DNA of 64,000 nucleotides from VAZQ01 sp963827585 (lineage in GTDB: Bacteria; Pseudomonadota; Alphaproteobacteria; Rhizobiales; Xanthobacteraceae). The stretch spans positions 62,001 to 126,000 of the forward strand of contig CAWHCK010000060.1 of NCBI GenBank assembly GCA_963827585.1, in the 5' to 3' direction. Position 1 is the first letter of the stretch. The number at the start of each line of letters is the position of its first letter. Position numbers and translations under genes: made by a program. The notes under the pieces are model-generated. The model made no database searches, was not told where the DNA came from, and saw only the letters and a program-made list of their open reading frames with translations. Positions 45,481 to 54,487 of the stretch are shown here, piece after piece.

Positions 45481-46454
45481 GTTGGTGCTCGCTCGCGTGC
45501 GTCCTGCTCGGCGCTCCGGCCTCGGCGCAAGCCCAGAATCCATCGTCATACCCCGATCGGCCGATCCGGTTGGTGGTTGCATTCCCGCCCGGCGGGGCGA
45601 CGGACACCCTGACCCGCCAGATCACGCAAGAGTTGGGAGAGGCCCTCGGCCAGTCCGTCGTCATCGAGAACAAGCCGGGGGCGGGCGGCTACATCGCCTG
45701 GAATCACGTCGCGGCCGCCGAGGCGGACGGCTATACGCTCCTGATGGCGGAAAACGCGATCGGGATCAGCCAAGCCCTGCACAAGAAATCCACCTCATCC
45801 TTCGATCCGGTGACGCAATACGACGCGATCGCGGTGGTCGCTATCTCGCCGCTGGTTTTGGCCGCCGCCAACAATGTGAAGGCCAATTCGGTGGCGGAGC
45901 TCATCGCGCATTCACGCACGGTGCCGCAGAAACTCAATTACGCGTCGGCCGGCATCGGCAGCGTCGCGCATTTGACCTTCGAAGTGGTCAAGGTCGCCTC
46001 CGGAATTGAAGCCGTTCATGTTCCCTACAAGGGCGGCGGGCCTGCCATGAACGACCTGATCGCCGGGCACGTCGCACTCAATATGGCCGCCATCCAGGTT
46101 GCGAAGGGCCTGGTCGAAACCGGCAAGATCAAGGGACTTGCGGTGACTAGCTCCGAGCGCTCGCCCGTGCTGCCCGGCGTTCCGACCTTGAAAGAGGCCG
46201 GCGTCAAGACAGCCGACGTGGACTTGCGCTTTTGGTTCGCGGTCTTCGGTCCCAAAGGCATTCCGGATGTCGTCAAGGCCAAGTTGGACAAGGCGGTTGC
46301 GACGACGCTGTCGAATCCGCGGGTGCGCGACCGCCTGGCCAAGCTCGACATCGAGCCGGCTTACGCGCCGGCCGGCGCTTTGAAGACGAAGCTCGAAAAC
46401 GAGATCACGAATTGGAGCAAGTTCATCGACGAGCACGGCATCAAGCCGGAATGA
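45465..46454 (+). CDS. Bug/TctC-family tripartite tricarboxylate transporter binding protein
   Basis: A 329-residue exported binding protein: signal peptide (FRWCSLACVLLGAPASAQA), then YPDRPIRLVVAFPPGGATD, VIENKPGAGG, the DGYTLLM segment, and HVPYKGGGPAMNDLIAGHV. These are the hallmark loops of Bug proteins that bind carboxylates. Transport normally needs TctA and TctB membrane partners, which are absent from the window. The ATG at 45465 follows GGGAGG. Divergent sequence from the two other Bug proteins at 51.6 and 54.5 kb suggests different ligands. Confidence 0.9.
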   Translation: MHDLFRWCSLACVLLGAPASAQAQNPSSYPDRPIRLVVAFPPGGATDTLTRQITQELGEALGQSVVIENKPGAGGYIAWNHVAAAEADGYTLLMAENAIGISQALHKKSTSSFDPVTQYDAIAVVAISPLVLAAANNVKANSVAELIAHSRTVPQKLNYASAGIGSVAHLTFEVVKVASGIEAVHVPYKGGGPAMNDLIAGHVALNMAAIQVAKGLVETGKIKGLAVTSSERSPVLPGVPTLKEAGVKTADVDLRFWFAVFGPKGIPDVVKAKLDKAVATTLSNPRVRDRLAKLDIEPAYAPAGALKTKLENEITNWSKFIDEHGIKPE

Positions 46455-46482
46455 GGTCGGTCAGGGCTGGGGTGAGCCTGGC

Positions 46483-47433
46483 CTATGTCCCGGTTTGCCG
46501 CCGCCGCGATCGATGTTCGTGATCGGTTGCAACGCGCCGCCAGACTTCCGCTGTTTGGAGCAGCGCCGCCTTGTCGGTTCGCACGATGAGTTTGGCCGCA
46601 CCGTCGCTCAAGTGGCTTTCCTTGCCGGCCCTGATCCAGATCAGGTCCATCTGGCCTTCGAACCCTCGGGCGCCTACGGGACTTTCCGCGACCCAGCTAT
46701 TGGCCCCGAGGCTGTAGGGAACGAGACCGGCGGCGCACAACTGGTCGAGCATGGTCTCGACGGACAAGCCGCCGGCCCGGCTCAAGCCCGGGGAATATTC
46801 CAGGATCACTACATCTGCCCGTGCCAGCGTCCGCGTCGCGCCTGCCACCACCTCGGGCTCGTAGCCCTCCACGTCGATCTTGACGATCAGCACGGGCCGG
46901 TGGGCGAGATCAAGCGCCTCGAGCGCCGTGTCCAGATCGGTCAGCGGGACAATCCGCGATCCATATCCATAATCGGCCAGAACGGAGTGGCGACCTTGAT
47001 TGGAGTTCTTGTACTTGTGCAAGCGAATCAATCCTCGGCATGCGCCGAGCGCGCTGGCGCTGACGACGACGTTGTCGATGTCGTTCAGCGACAGGTTGCG
47101 ATCGAGCAGCCACGCGTTGAACGGATCGGGCTCGAAGGCGACCACGGTCTCCACGGCCTTGTGCTGCGCGGCGTGAACGGCATGCCAGCCCAGATTGGCG
47201 CCAACGTCGATGAAGATGCCCTGCGATGCGGCGGAGAGGTAATCCGATATCCACTGCGTGAGCAGTGGCTCATGCGTGCCATACTTGGCAATGTGGCGGC
47301 CGAGGATATCGCGCCAATGCACGAAAAAGGACAGCTTCGATCGTTTGGGCCGGATGCGGAATGCCGGCCGCCACGGCACGAGCCAGGCCGACAGGAATGT
47401 GAGCGTTCCGAAAGGACGGGGAATGCGCATCAT
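46483..47433 (-). CDS. FkbM-family methyltransferase
   Basis: About 316 residues from the ATG at 47433 (a TTG at 47499 would add 22). The SAM-binding start is GIFIDVGANLGWHAVHAA, followed by VVAFEPDPFNAWLLDRN, and the C-terminal FkbM signature IVKIDVEGYEPEVVAGA. FkbM enzymes O-methylate sugars, polyketides or other small molecules. No glycan-synthesis neighbours are visible, so the acceptor is unknown. It converges with the Bug gene. Confidence 0.87.
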   Translation of the reverse strand: MMRIPRPFGTLTFLSAWLVPWRPAFRIRPKRSKLSFFVHWRDILGRHIAKYGTHEPLLTQWISDYLSAASQGIFIDVGANLGWHAVHAAQHKAVETVVAFEPDPFNAWLLDRNLSLNDIDNVVVSASALGACRGLIRLHKYKNSNQGRHSVLADYGYGSRIVPLTDLDTALEALDLAHRPVLIVKIDVEGYEPEVVAGATRTLARADVVILEYSPGLSRAGGLSVETMLDQLCAAGLVPYSLGANSWVAESPVGARGFEGQMDLIWIRAGKESHLSDGAAKLIVRTDKAALLQTAEVWRRVATDHEHRSRRRQTGT

Positions 47434-47584
47434 GCGGCGGGTCCGGATCGACGATGGCGAATAGCGGCGCAGTAGAGCCGTTCTCGATAGGTCGAACAAC
47501 CCTGCCTTGGACGGGCGAAATCGCGATTCGGCCCGAAGCGATCTCGCTCAAAGTGCAGAGCTTCTTCTGGTCCGCCCGTTGCTA

Positions 47585-47657
47585 GAGCATGATCCGGAAA
47601 AAGCCTGCCCCGGACTTGATCCGGGGTGGGTACCGGTTTTCTGAAAAGATCATGCTC
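47585..47657. repeat. dispersed palindrome GAGCATGATC...GATCATGCTC
   Basis: A 73-bp element with 10-bp perfect terminal inverted repeats and an interior CCGGACTTGATCCGG hairpin plus GGTACCGGTTTTCTG. I recognise it as a repeat common in Rhizobiales intergenic regions. It lies between two leftward genes. Confidence 0.85.
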
Positions 47658-47667
47658 AAACAAAAAG

Positions 47668-47710
47668 CTAGAGCGTGATTGCGGCTCAACCTAAAGCAAT
47701 CACGCTCTAG
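47668..47710 (-). terminator. perfect 15-bp hairpin that includes a gene's stop codon; likely terminator
   Basis: CTAGAGCGTGATTGC and GCAATCACGCTCTAG form a perfect 15-bp stem with a 13-nt loop. Read on the minus strand the hairpin is followed by CTTTTTG, giving an intrinsic-terminator shape. The TAG that ends the minus-strand gene at 47707 lies inside the outer stem, so the repeat supplies its stop codon. Confidence 0.7.
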
Positions 47711-48423
47711 GGTTTGGCGCGGGAGCGGCGGATCGACACGTCCCGCGCGGCGAGCACACCATCCTTCTGGGACACCAGGAGCGTGGCGTCGAACACGACG
47801 TCGCGGTCTTGCTTCGGGATCTGCATCAAGATCTGCGCCTTGACCAGGCCGCGATTGTCGATCGTGAGACTAGGACTCTCAATGCCCGAGAGAATTGAGA
47901 AGGTATAGGTGGCCTCGTTCTTGCCCATCTGCCGGAGCTGCTTGCGGACTGCCGGCTCGACAATGGTCTTCAGATCGAGAACGAGCACCTTGTCGTCTGC
48001 CCCGATCGCGTAGAGACGAAGATCGTCCGTCTCCCACTTGGAATCCGTCACCTGGGCGGCGAAGCGACTGTTCGGCGACCAAGCCGCGCCTTCGTCGATA
48101 TGGTTCGCTTCCGAACCGGCCGCGCGCCAATATTCCCCTTTCGTCTTCCAGAGGACGGCGCCGTCTGAGAGGCGGATCAGTAGGCTCTCGACAGGGCCGT
48201 CGGGAATTTCCGTCGGCGAACTGCCGGGCGAGCGCCAGGCGAATGCGAAGCGCTTGGAAGGCGACACCGTGCCATCGACGACGCGGGCCGCGCCGACGCC
48301 CTGGCCGCAAGTCAGGCCGCCGTCCTGGTCGGGCAGGCACGGCCCCATCTCGGCCTTTGCCGGCGAGAAAGCCGCGAAAACCAGGAAGCCGACCGCCGGG
48401 AAAAGAATGCGAGCCTTCTGCAT
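47707..48423 (-). CDS. secreted protein of unknown function
   Basis: A 238-residue protein with a signal peptide (MQKARILFPAVGFLVFAAFS, cleavage near AKAEM). The mature part opens with CLPDQDGGLTCGQGVGAA and is beta-rich, with FAFAWRSPGSSP and AAWSPNSRFAAQVTDSKWE stretches that resemble WD/TolB-like blades. No catalytic motif is recognisable. The ATG at 48423 is chosen because the signal peptide starts there; in-frame starts at 48492 and 48597 would add residues lacking export features. Its stop codon is provided by the adjacent palindrome. Confidence 0.65.
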   Translation of the reverse strand: MQKARILFPAVGFLVFAAFSPAKAEMGPCLPDQDGGLTCGQGVGAARVVDGTVSPSKRFAFAWRSPGSSPTEIPDGPVESLLIRLSDGAVLWKTKGEYWRAAGSEANHIDEGAAWSPNSRFAAQVTDSKWETDDLRLYAIGADDKVLVLDLKTIVEPAVRKQLRQMGKNEATYTFSILSGIESPSLTIDNRGLVKAQILMQIPKQDRDVVFDATLLVSQKDGVLAARDVSIRRSRAKP

Positions 48424-48568
48424 GAAGATATGCCGGCCGGGGGTGGAGGCACGGTTCACCAAAAACTCTTCCAGTATCGCACCGTCCAACATTGGTAGCT
48501 CACCGCCAATCCAGCGACAAGGATCGCCGGATGCACAAGCGGCTTGAGTGGTGATGGCGGGTAACGCG
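48424..48568. other. region upstream of the secreted-protein gene
   Basis: No gene supported. The minus-strand frame continues here in frame with the secreted protein but lacks a signal peptide or conserved-looking content. Confidence 0.35.
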
Positions 48569-48635
48569 GTCGACGCAAGGCCCCACGCGTGATCCAATGG
48601 CTCCCGCTCGATGGCCGGTCAACGGCAAGGCAACC
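48569..48635. repeat. Bug-gene 5' leader, copy 2, upstream part
   Basis: Matches the leader at 45374-45435: GTGATCCAATGGCTCCCGCT, then ATGGCCGGTCAACGGCAA and CAACCAG. The match stops exactly where the first hairpin element begins and resumes after the second one (48799). Confidence 0.7.
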
Positions 48636-48709
48636 AGTGTGGCGGTTCAGAAGTCCGCATCATTCTCGCGGCGAGTCCGAAATGCGGACTTCTGAACCAA
48701 AGCCACACT
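48636..48709. mobile_element. palindromic element 1 (MITE-like)
   Basis: A 74-bp hairpin: AGTGTGGCGGTTCAGAAGTC pairs with the segment ending TTCTGAACCAAAGCCACACT. It sits within a duplicated leader that lacks it in the other copy, which suggests insertion. Non-coding and non-autonomous. Confidence 0.65.
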
Positions 48710-48723
48710 AGATCAATAAGTTG

Positions 48724-48798
48724 CTAGTGTCCTTCGATTCCGAAGTTCGCAAACGAGGGTGCCGCTTAATGATGCGAACTTCGGAATCGGGACACTAG
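48724..48798. mobile_element. palindromic element 2 (MITE-like)
   Basis: A 75-bp hairpin with CTAGTGTCC at one end and GGGACACTAG at the other and inner arms CGATTCCGAAGTTCGCA/TGCGAACTTCGGAATCG. It shares the AGTGT...ACACT termini with element 1, 14 bp away, so both probably belong to one family common in Bradyrhizobium-like genomes. Confidence 0.7.
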
Positions 48799-48860
48799 GG
48801 AGGGGTGGCATCATGCGAGATCGCTTTTCGCTGGTACTTCGTTCGAAAGGCATGCCGTGA
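48799..48860 (+). other. leader copy 2, downstream part, with a 15-codon ORF
   Basis: GGAGGGGTGGCATC precedes an ATG at 48813, as before the Bug gene at 45465. The ORF reads MRDRFSLVLRSKGMP and stops at 48860; the first residues resemble the start of the Bug signal peptide, which then breaks off. Its TGA overlaps the GTG of the iron-sulfur subunit gene (GTGA), so the remnant may now serve as a coupled leader. Confidence 0.5.
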
Positions 48861-49333
48861 GCGGGGGACGTGAACTCACCGTCAACGGCAGATCCGTTCA
48901 CGTCGACGGCGACGGGACGAGGCCGCTGTTATCGGTGCTGCGGGAGGACCTGGGGCTGCGCGGCAGCCGGTTCGGCTGCGGCACCGAGCAGTGCGGCGCC
49001 TGCATGGTGTTGATCGACGGTGAGCCGTCGGTCTCCTGCGCGCGGCCGATTGAAAGCCTGGCGGGAAAGGCCGTCACGACCGTCGAGGGGCTTGCCCCGA
49101 GCGGCACCCTTTCCCCGCTGCAGCAGGCTTTCGTCAACGAGCAGGCCGGCCAGTGCGGCTATTGCCTCTCGGGCATATTGATGTCGGCGGCGGCCCTGCT
49201 CGCACGCAATCCGCGGCCGAGCCGGAGCGAGATTGCCGCCGCCCTCGACCGACATCTCTGCCGCTGCGGTGCGCACAATCGCATCATGCGGGCGGTCGCG
49301 CGCGCCGGAGCCATGATGGGACCGCGTCCGTGA
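48857..49333 (+). CDS. [2Fe-2S] subunit of a xanthine-dehydrogenase-family molybdenum hydroxylase
   Basis: A 158-residue small subunit with two iron-sulfur centres: plant-type cluster ligands Cys41, Cys46, Cys49 and Cys61, and the second set Cys100, Cys103, Cys135 and Cys137 (CGYC...CRC). It passes electrons from the molybdopterin subunit to an acceptor. The set resembles nicotinate/isoquinoline dehydrogenase small subunits. No FAD subunit is adjacent, so the acceptor is likely a cytochrome or quinone-linked carrier. Its stop overlaps the next gene's GTG start. Confidence 0.92.
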   Translation: MSGGRELTVNGRSVHVDGDGTRPLLSVLREDLGLRGSRFGCGTEQCGACMVLIDGEPSVSCARPIESLAGKAVTTVEGLAPSGTLSPLQQAFVNEQAGQCGYCLSGILMSAAALLARNPRPSRSEIAAALDRHLCRCGAHNRIMRAVARAGAMMGPRP

Positions 49334-51451
49334 CCACGCTGCCCAAGAGCCTGATCGACAATCCCCTGCTCGCGACCTGGGTCGGCTTCGAGGAGCCGGG
49401 CCGCGTGCGGCTTGCCACCGGCAAGGTCGAGATCGGTCAGGGCGTCCTCACCGCGCTGGCGCAGATCGCGGCCGAGGAGCTCGACGTCGCGCCCGAGCGG
49501 CTGCGCATCGTCTCGGGAGAGACGCCGACGAGCCCGTCGGAAGGCTTCACCTCGGGCAGCAATTCGATCGCCGTATCGGGCGGCGCAGTTCGCCTGGTCT
49601 GCGCGCAAGTACGGGCGCTCTTCCTGCGGAAGGTCGCGGATCGGCTGGCCTGTCCACTCACAGCGCTCACCATCGAGGACGGCCGGTTCCTGCGGGCCGG
49701 CCGCGATATCGGGCAGGACTACTGGTCCATGGCCGGCCAAATCGACCTGGCGCGGCCGGCAAGCGGCGAGGCGGCACCCAAGCCGCCGTCGACGTATCGC
49801 ATCGTGGGGCGAAGCCTGTCGCGGCTCGATCTTGCGGACAAGCTCCGGGGCGCGGCCTTCATCCACGATCTCGCGCCCGACAATGTACTCCATGCGCGGA
49901 TGTTGCGTCGTCCATGGCCCGGGGCGCGGCTGGCGGCGCTCGACGAGGCGGCGGTGCGGCGCGCCGCCGGCGCACCGATCGACGTTGTGCGCGCGGGCGA
50001 CCTCGTGGCTTTCACCTCGGACGACGAGATTGCGGTGATGCGGGCGTCCGAAGCCGCGCGCGGGATCGCGGTCTGGGACGGCGGTGCAAGACCGCCGCCG
50101 GAGGCGGGCGAGCCGGATTGGCTCAAACGCCAACCGGCGCGCGAACGCGTGGTCGAAACGGGAGCGGCAGGCCGGCGCGGCGGGAAACCGCGTCATCGAG
50201 GCCACCTTTTCGCGGCCTTTCCTTGCCTACGGCTCGATCGCACCATCCTGCGCGCTCGCGCAATACCAGGCCGGCAAGCTCACGGTGTGGACCCATTCCC
50301 AGGGCGTGTTCGAGCTGCGCAAATGGCTCGGACACACGCTCGGCATCGATGCCGCGCAAATTTCGGTCCTGCATCGGCAGGGCGCCGGCTGCTACGGCCA
50401 CAACTCGGCCGACGACGCCGCGTTCGACGCGGCGTTCGTCGCGATGCGCGTGCCGGAACGGACGGTGCGCGTGCAATGGACGCGTGAGGACGAATTCGCC
50501 GCAGCCCCCATGGGCTCGGCCATGGTGGTCGGCCTGCGGGCGGTGCTCGATGCCAATTCGCGCCCGGCTGACTGGACGATCGAGGTCTGGAGCCCGGTCC
50601 ACGCGCAGCGTCCCGGCATGAATGGCAGCGCGAACCTGCTTGGCGCGCAAGCCCTGCCCGATGCTCCGCCGCCTCCCGTCGAGATCAACGACGTCGCCGA
50701 CGAGGCCGGCGGCGGGGCAACCCGCAACGCCCAGGCCCTTTATGACCTGCCCCGGCACAAATTAGTGCATCACCTCCTGCCGCAGCTTCCGGTTCGGACC
50801 TCGTCATTGCGCGGCCTTGGTGCCTTCGCGAACGTGTTCGCCATCGAGTGCTTCATGGACGAGCTGGCCGAGATCGCGGGCGAGGACCCGGTCGCCTATC
50901 GGCTCTCGCTCACATCCGATCCGCGTACGCGGCGGGTGATCGAGACGGCGGCCGAGATGGGGGGCTGGTTCGAGGCCGCCGCCGGCGACGGCCGCGCGCG
51001 CGGCTTCGGCTTTGCCCGTTACAAGAACCGCGCTGCCTACGCCGCGGTGGTCGCCGAGGTCGCAGTGGGCGAGGAGGTCCGCCTCGCCCGCGTGTGGGCT
51101 GCCGTCGACGCCGGCCTCGTGATCAACCCGGACGGCGCGGCAAACCAGATCGAAGGCGGAATCATTCAGGCGGCGAGCTGGGCGCTCAAGGAGCGCGTCC
51201 GGTTCGAGGATGGCAGGGTCGCCTCCGGCACCTGGGATGGCTACCCTATCTTGCGTTTTTCGGAAGTGCCGGAGGTCGATATTCGCTTCATCGAGGCGCC
51301 GCACGAGCCCGCGCTCGGTTTGGGAGAGGCCTCGCTCGGCCCCACCGCGGCAGCGATCGGTAATGCGGTGGCGCGCGCGCTCGGCAGGCGCATTCGCGCA
51401 TTGCCATTGACGCGCGAGCGCATCATGGCGACGCTGTTGGCCGAAGGTTGA
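49330..51451 (+). CDS. molybdopterin-binding subunit of a molybdenum hydroxylase (one frameshift near 50160)
   Basis: About 706 residues after repair, of the xanthine dehydrogenase/IorB-like large subunit type. It reads GKVEIGQGVLTALAQIAAEEL near the start, then LRGLGAFANVFAIECFMDEL and, near the C-terminus, GLGEASLGPTAAAIGNAVARAL, which includes the catalytic-glutamate region. Near 50160 the frame shifts between RERVVETG and NRVIEATFSRPF; net length is one base over a multiple of three. The short N-terminus, lacking the first Ald_Xan_dh domain order of XdhB, suggests a nicotinate-dehydrogenase-like enzyme hydroxylating an aromatic N-heterocycle; substrate is inferred only. Confidence 0.85.
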
Positions 51452-51484
51452 TGTGAAATGGCCGCTCGCAATGACCCATCCGCC

Positions 51485-51570
51485 GTCATTGCCGGGCTTG
51501 ACCCGGCAATCCATCCTCTTCAATGAGGCGCTTTTCTTCGATGGATGCCCGGGTCAAGCCCGGGCATGAC
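51485..51570. repeat. dispersed palindrome GTCATTGCCGGGCTTGACCC family
   Basis: An inverted repeat: GCCGGGCTTGACCCGGCA on the left, GGGTCAAGCCCGGGCATGAC on the right, with CATCC/GGATG inner arms. This is a widespread Rhizobiales intergenic repeat. It lies between the molybdenum hydroxylase and a Bug gene and may separate their transcripts. Confidence 0.85.
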
Positions 51571-51627
51571 AACTCGCGGACAACGGCCACCGGTATAAGT
51601 GCCGGCCACGTATTGAGGGAGGAAGAT

Positions 51628-52602
51628 ATGCAACGTCGAATGGCGTTAGTTCTCGTCGCGTGTGCGATCTTGTTCGGCGCTCTGCCGCAGGGGGCGAACG
51701 CGCAGGACTTTTCCGGCCGACCGATCCGGCTCCTCGTCGGGCTGGCGCCGGGCGGCGCTACTGACGTCATGGCGCGCCTCGTGGCGCAGAAGATGAGCGA
51801 AAACCTGCGCACCACGGTCTTCGTCGAAAACAAGGCCGGCGGGATTTTCGTGCCGGCGCTGCGGGAATTGACGAGCTCTCCCCCCGACGGCCACACGCTG
51901 TTCTTCATTTCGACCAGCGCGCTCATCACCCAGCCGCTGCATCCGGACTATCCGTTCGATCTCACCAAGCTCACGCCCGTCACCCAGGTAGCGACCGGCC
52001 CCTTGATCCTGGTCGCGCGCAACAACCTGCCGATCAAGACCATCCCGCAGCTGATCGACCATGCCAACAAGAACCCGGGAAAGCTCACCTTCGGCGCCGG
52101 CGGCGGGACCGGAAGCTCGCTCTATCTCGCGACCGAGTTGCTGAAGTCGAAGACCGGCATCAAGGTGACCATCGTCCCTTACAAGGGAGCCGGACCCGCG
52201 CTCAACGATCTCCTGGGCGGGCATATCGATGCCATGTTCGACGCGATGCCGGTCATGGCCCCGCAGGCCAAGGCCGGCAAGGTTACCCCGCTCGCGGTGA
52301 CCAGTCTCAAGCGCTCATCCGCCCTGCCCGACGTGCCGACGGTGGTGGAATTGGGCGTGCCCGACTACGAGATCGCCGGCTGGTTCGGAATTCTTGCACC
52401 TGCCGGCACGCCGCCGGCGATCGCCAAGCGCTTGCGCGACGAGGTCGCAAAGGCGATCGCGGCGCCGGACGCCGTCGCGCTGCTGGACTCGCAGGGAATG
52501 CAGCCGCTCGCGACGCAGCCCGAGGACTGGCGCGAATATCTCAAGGCCGAGCTCGACCGCTATGCCAAGATCATCAAGGACGCGAATATCAAGCCGGAAT
52601 AG
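51628..52602 (+). CDS. Bug/TctC-family binding protein
   Basis: A 324-residue exported protein with a signal peptide ending ANAQ, followed by RPIRLLVGLAPGGATDVMAR, VENKAGG, and VPYKGAGPALNDLLGGHID. The start at 51628 has GGGAGGAAG upstream. It directly precedes the thiamine-diphosphate enzyme gene (22 bp gap), so it probably supplies a carboxylate substrate or precursor to that pathway; inference from context. Confidence 0.9.
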   Translation: MQRRMALVLVACAILFGALPQGANAQDFSGRPIRLLVGLAPGGATDVMARLVAQKMSENLRTTVFVENKAGGIFVPALRELTSSPPDGHTLFFISTSALITQPLHPDYPFDLTKLTPVTQVATGPLILVARNNLPIKTIPQLIDHANKNPGKLTFGAGGGTGSSLYLATELLKSKTGIKVTIVPYKGAGPALNDLLGGHIDAMFDAMPVMAPQAKAGKVTPLAVTSLKRSSALPDVPTVVELGVPDYEIAGWFGILAPAGTPPAIAKRLRDEVAKAIAAPDAVALLDSQGMQPLATQPEDWREYLKAELDRYAKIIKDANIKPE

Positions 52603-52624
52603 CGGATCTCGAGGAACAGCGCCG

Positions 52625-54421
52625 ATGTCCAAGAACATGCTCGATGGCGGTCAGGTGATCGTCGACTATCTCGTGCGGGAAAAGGTGCCTTACGTCTTCG
52701 GCCTGTGCGGTCACGGCAATATCGGCTTCATCGACGCGCTCTACGAACGTTCCGACGACATCAAGACCGTCTCCGTCCATCACGAGACCGTCGCCGGCTT
52801 CATGGCGGATGTGTACTACCGCGTCTGCGGCAGGCCGACGGCGACCTTCACCTCCTGCGGTCCGGGCTCCGCCAACCTGCCGATCGCGCTCGCCAACTCC
52901 TATCTCAATTCGGTTCCGTTCCTGGCGGTGACCGGCAACGTGCCCACCAGCCAATTCAACCGCGGCGCATTTCAGGAGCTTTACCGCCACTATCAGGCCG
53001 ACTTTCCGTCCACCGTGCGCGCCTATTGCAAGCGGGTCTTTCAGCCCACCCGCGGCGACATGGTTCCGCTCGCGATCCGCCAGGCCTGGAAGACCATGGT
53101 GACGGGACGGCCGGGACCGGTCGTCCTCGACGTGCCGTTCGACATCTTCAAGGAGGCCGCCGCCACCGAGACCCCGAAGCCGGAAGACTGGAACGCGAAC
53201 ATCTCCTGCCGCTGCGGCGCCGATCCCGAAGGCGTAAAGCAGGCCGTCGACATGCTGCTTGCGGCCGAGCGGCCCGTCATCCTGGTCGGTCAGGGCGTCA
53301 AATACGGCGGCGCCGCAGCCGACTTGCTGCGCCTCGCGGAGCGGTTGCGCATTCCCGTCGCCTGGTCGGCAAGCGGCACCGGCGCCATCGATTCCCATCA
53401 TCCGCTGGCGCTCGGTCTCGTCGCCCGCAACGGTCCCTACCAGGCCAATCATGCCGCGCGCACCGCCGACGTGCTGCTGGCGCTCGGCGTGCGCTTCGAC
53501 GACCGCACCTCGAGCTCCTGGCTGCCGGGCTATTCATTCACCATCCCGCCGACCAGGCTCATCCATGTCGACATCGATCCGGACGAGATCGCCCGCAACT
53601 ATCCCGTGGCGCTCGGGCTGATGGCGGACGTGCGCACCTTCCTGCAGCAGGTCCTGGCCGAGCTCGAGGCTCGCCCTCACGTCGCAGAGGCAGCCGCGTC
53701 GCGCGCGAAGTGGCTCGATGCGATCGACGGCTATCGCAAGGAATGGGACGCGTTCATCGCGCCGGGATTTGTCGACGACGCGAGCCCGATCCATCCCCAG
53801 CGCGCCGCCTATGAGATCGACAAGGTGCTGCCCGAGGACGCCATCCTGGTGAGCGACATCGGGGTTCATCACAACTGGCTGATCCAGTTCTGCAAACCCA
53901 GGCGGCCGGACTCGCTCATCGGTTCGATGGGGTTCGGCCCGATGGGATTCGGCGTCGCCGGCGTGCTGGGAGCGCAGTTCGCCGCGCCCGACCGTCCTTG
54001 CGTTTCGGTGTGCGGCGACGGCGCCTTCTTCATGCATGCGAGCGTGCTCGGGACCGCGGTCGAATATGATCTGCCGGTGATCTGGGTGGTGTGGAATAAT
54101 TTCGCCTATGCCTCGATCCGCGGACTGCAGCGCGGCTATCTCGGCGGCCGCGAGCTGGCGACCGACTTCCGCCATCCCGACACCGGCACACCCTACAATC
54201 CGGATTTTGCCGCGATGGCGCGCTCCGCCGGCATCGCGGGCGTGAACGTCGACCGCGCGGCCGATCTTTCCGACGCATTGCGCAGCGCGCTTGCCGCACG
54301 CCGCCCCTGTCTCATCAACGCCAATATCGGCGCCGACAAGAACCCGGGCGGCGCCGGCGTGTGGGAGCTGCCCGGCTTGGGCCAGAGCCAGCCGGCCTTC
54401 GGCGGGCGATACCAGCCGTGA
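52625..54421 (+). CDS. thiamine-diphosphate-dependent enzyme, acetolactate-synthase-like
   Basis: A 598-residue three-domain TPP enzyme. The activating glutamate lies in SVHHETVAGFMADVYYR near residue 53, and the cofactor-binding motif starts CGDGAFFMHAS near 464 and ends at WNNFAYASI. The FAD-like middle domain keeps VDIDPDEIARNYP. The enzyme could be an acetolactate synthase relative, a benzoylformate decarboxylase-like enzyme or a lyase; absence of a regulatory small-subunit gene and placement amid Bug and molybdenum hydroxylase genes favour a catabolic role. The frame is intact. Confidence 0.87.
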   Translation: MSKNMLDGGQVIVDYLVREKVPYVFGLCGHGNIGFIDALYERSDDIKTVSVHHETVAGFMADVYYRVCGRPTATFTSCGPGSANLPIALANSYLNSVPFLAVTGNVPTSQFNRGAFQELYRHYQADFPSTVRAYCKRVFQPTRGDMVPLAIRQAWKTMVTGRPGPVVLDVPFDIFKEAAATETPKPEDWNANISCRCGADPEGVKQAVDMLLAAERPVILVGQGVKYGGAAADLLRLAERLRIPVAWSASGTGAIDSHHPLALGLVARNGPYQANHAARTADVLLALGVRFDDRTSSSWLPGYSFTIPPTRLIHVDIDPDEIARNYPVALGLMADVRTFLQQVLAELEARPHVAEAAASRAKWLDAIDGYRKEWDAFIAPGFVDDASPIHPQRAAYEIDKVLPEDAILVSDIGVHHNWLIQFCKPRRPDSLIGSMGFGPMGFGVAGVLGAQFAAPDRPCVSVCGDGAFFMHASVLGTAVEYDLPVIWVVWNNFAYASIRGLQRGYLGGRELATDFRHPDTGTPYNPDFAAMARSAGIAGVNVDRAADLSDALRSALAARRPCLINANIGADKNPGGAGVWELPGLGQSQPAFGGRYQP

Positions 54422-54487
54422 TCGCATTCGTGCTCACGCGGCGCATAGGCTCGAGCAATTGTCGAAGCGGATCATTGGGAGGCAACA

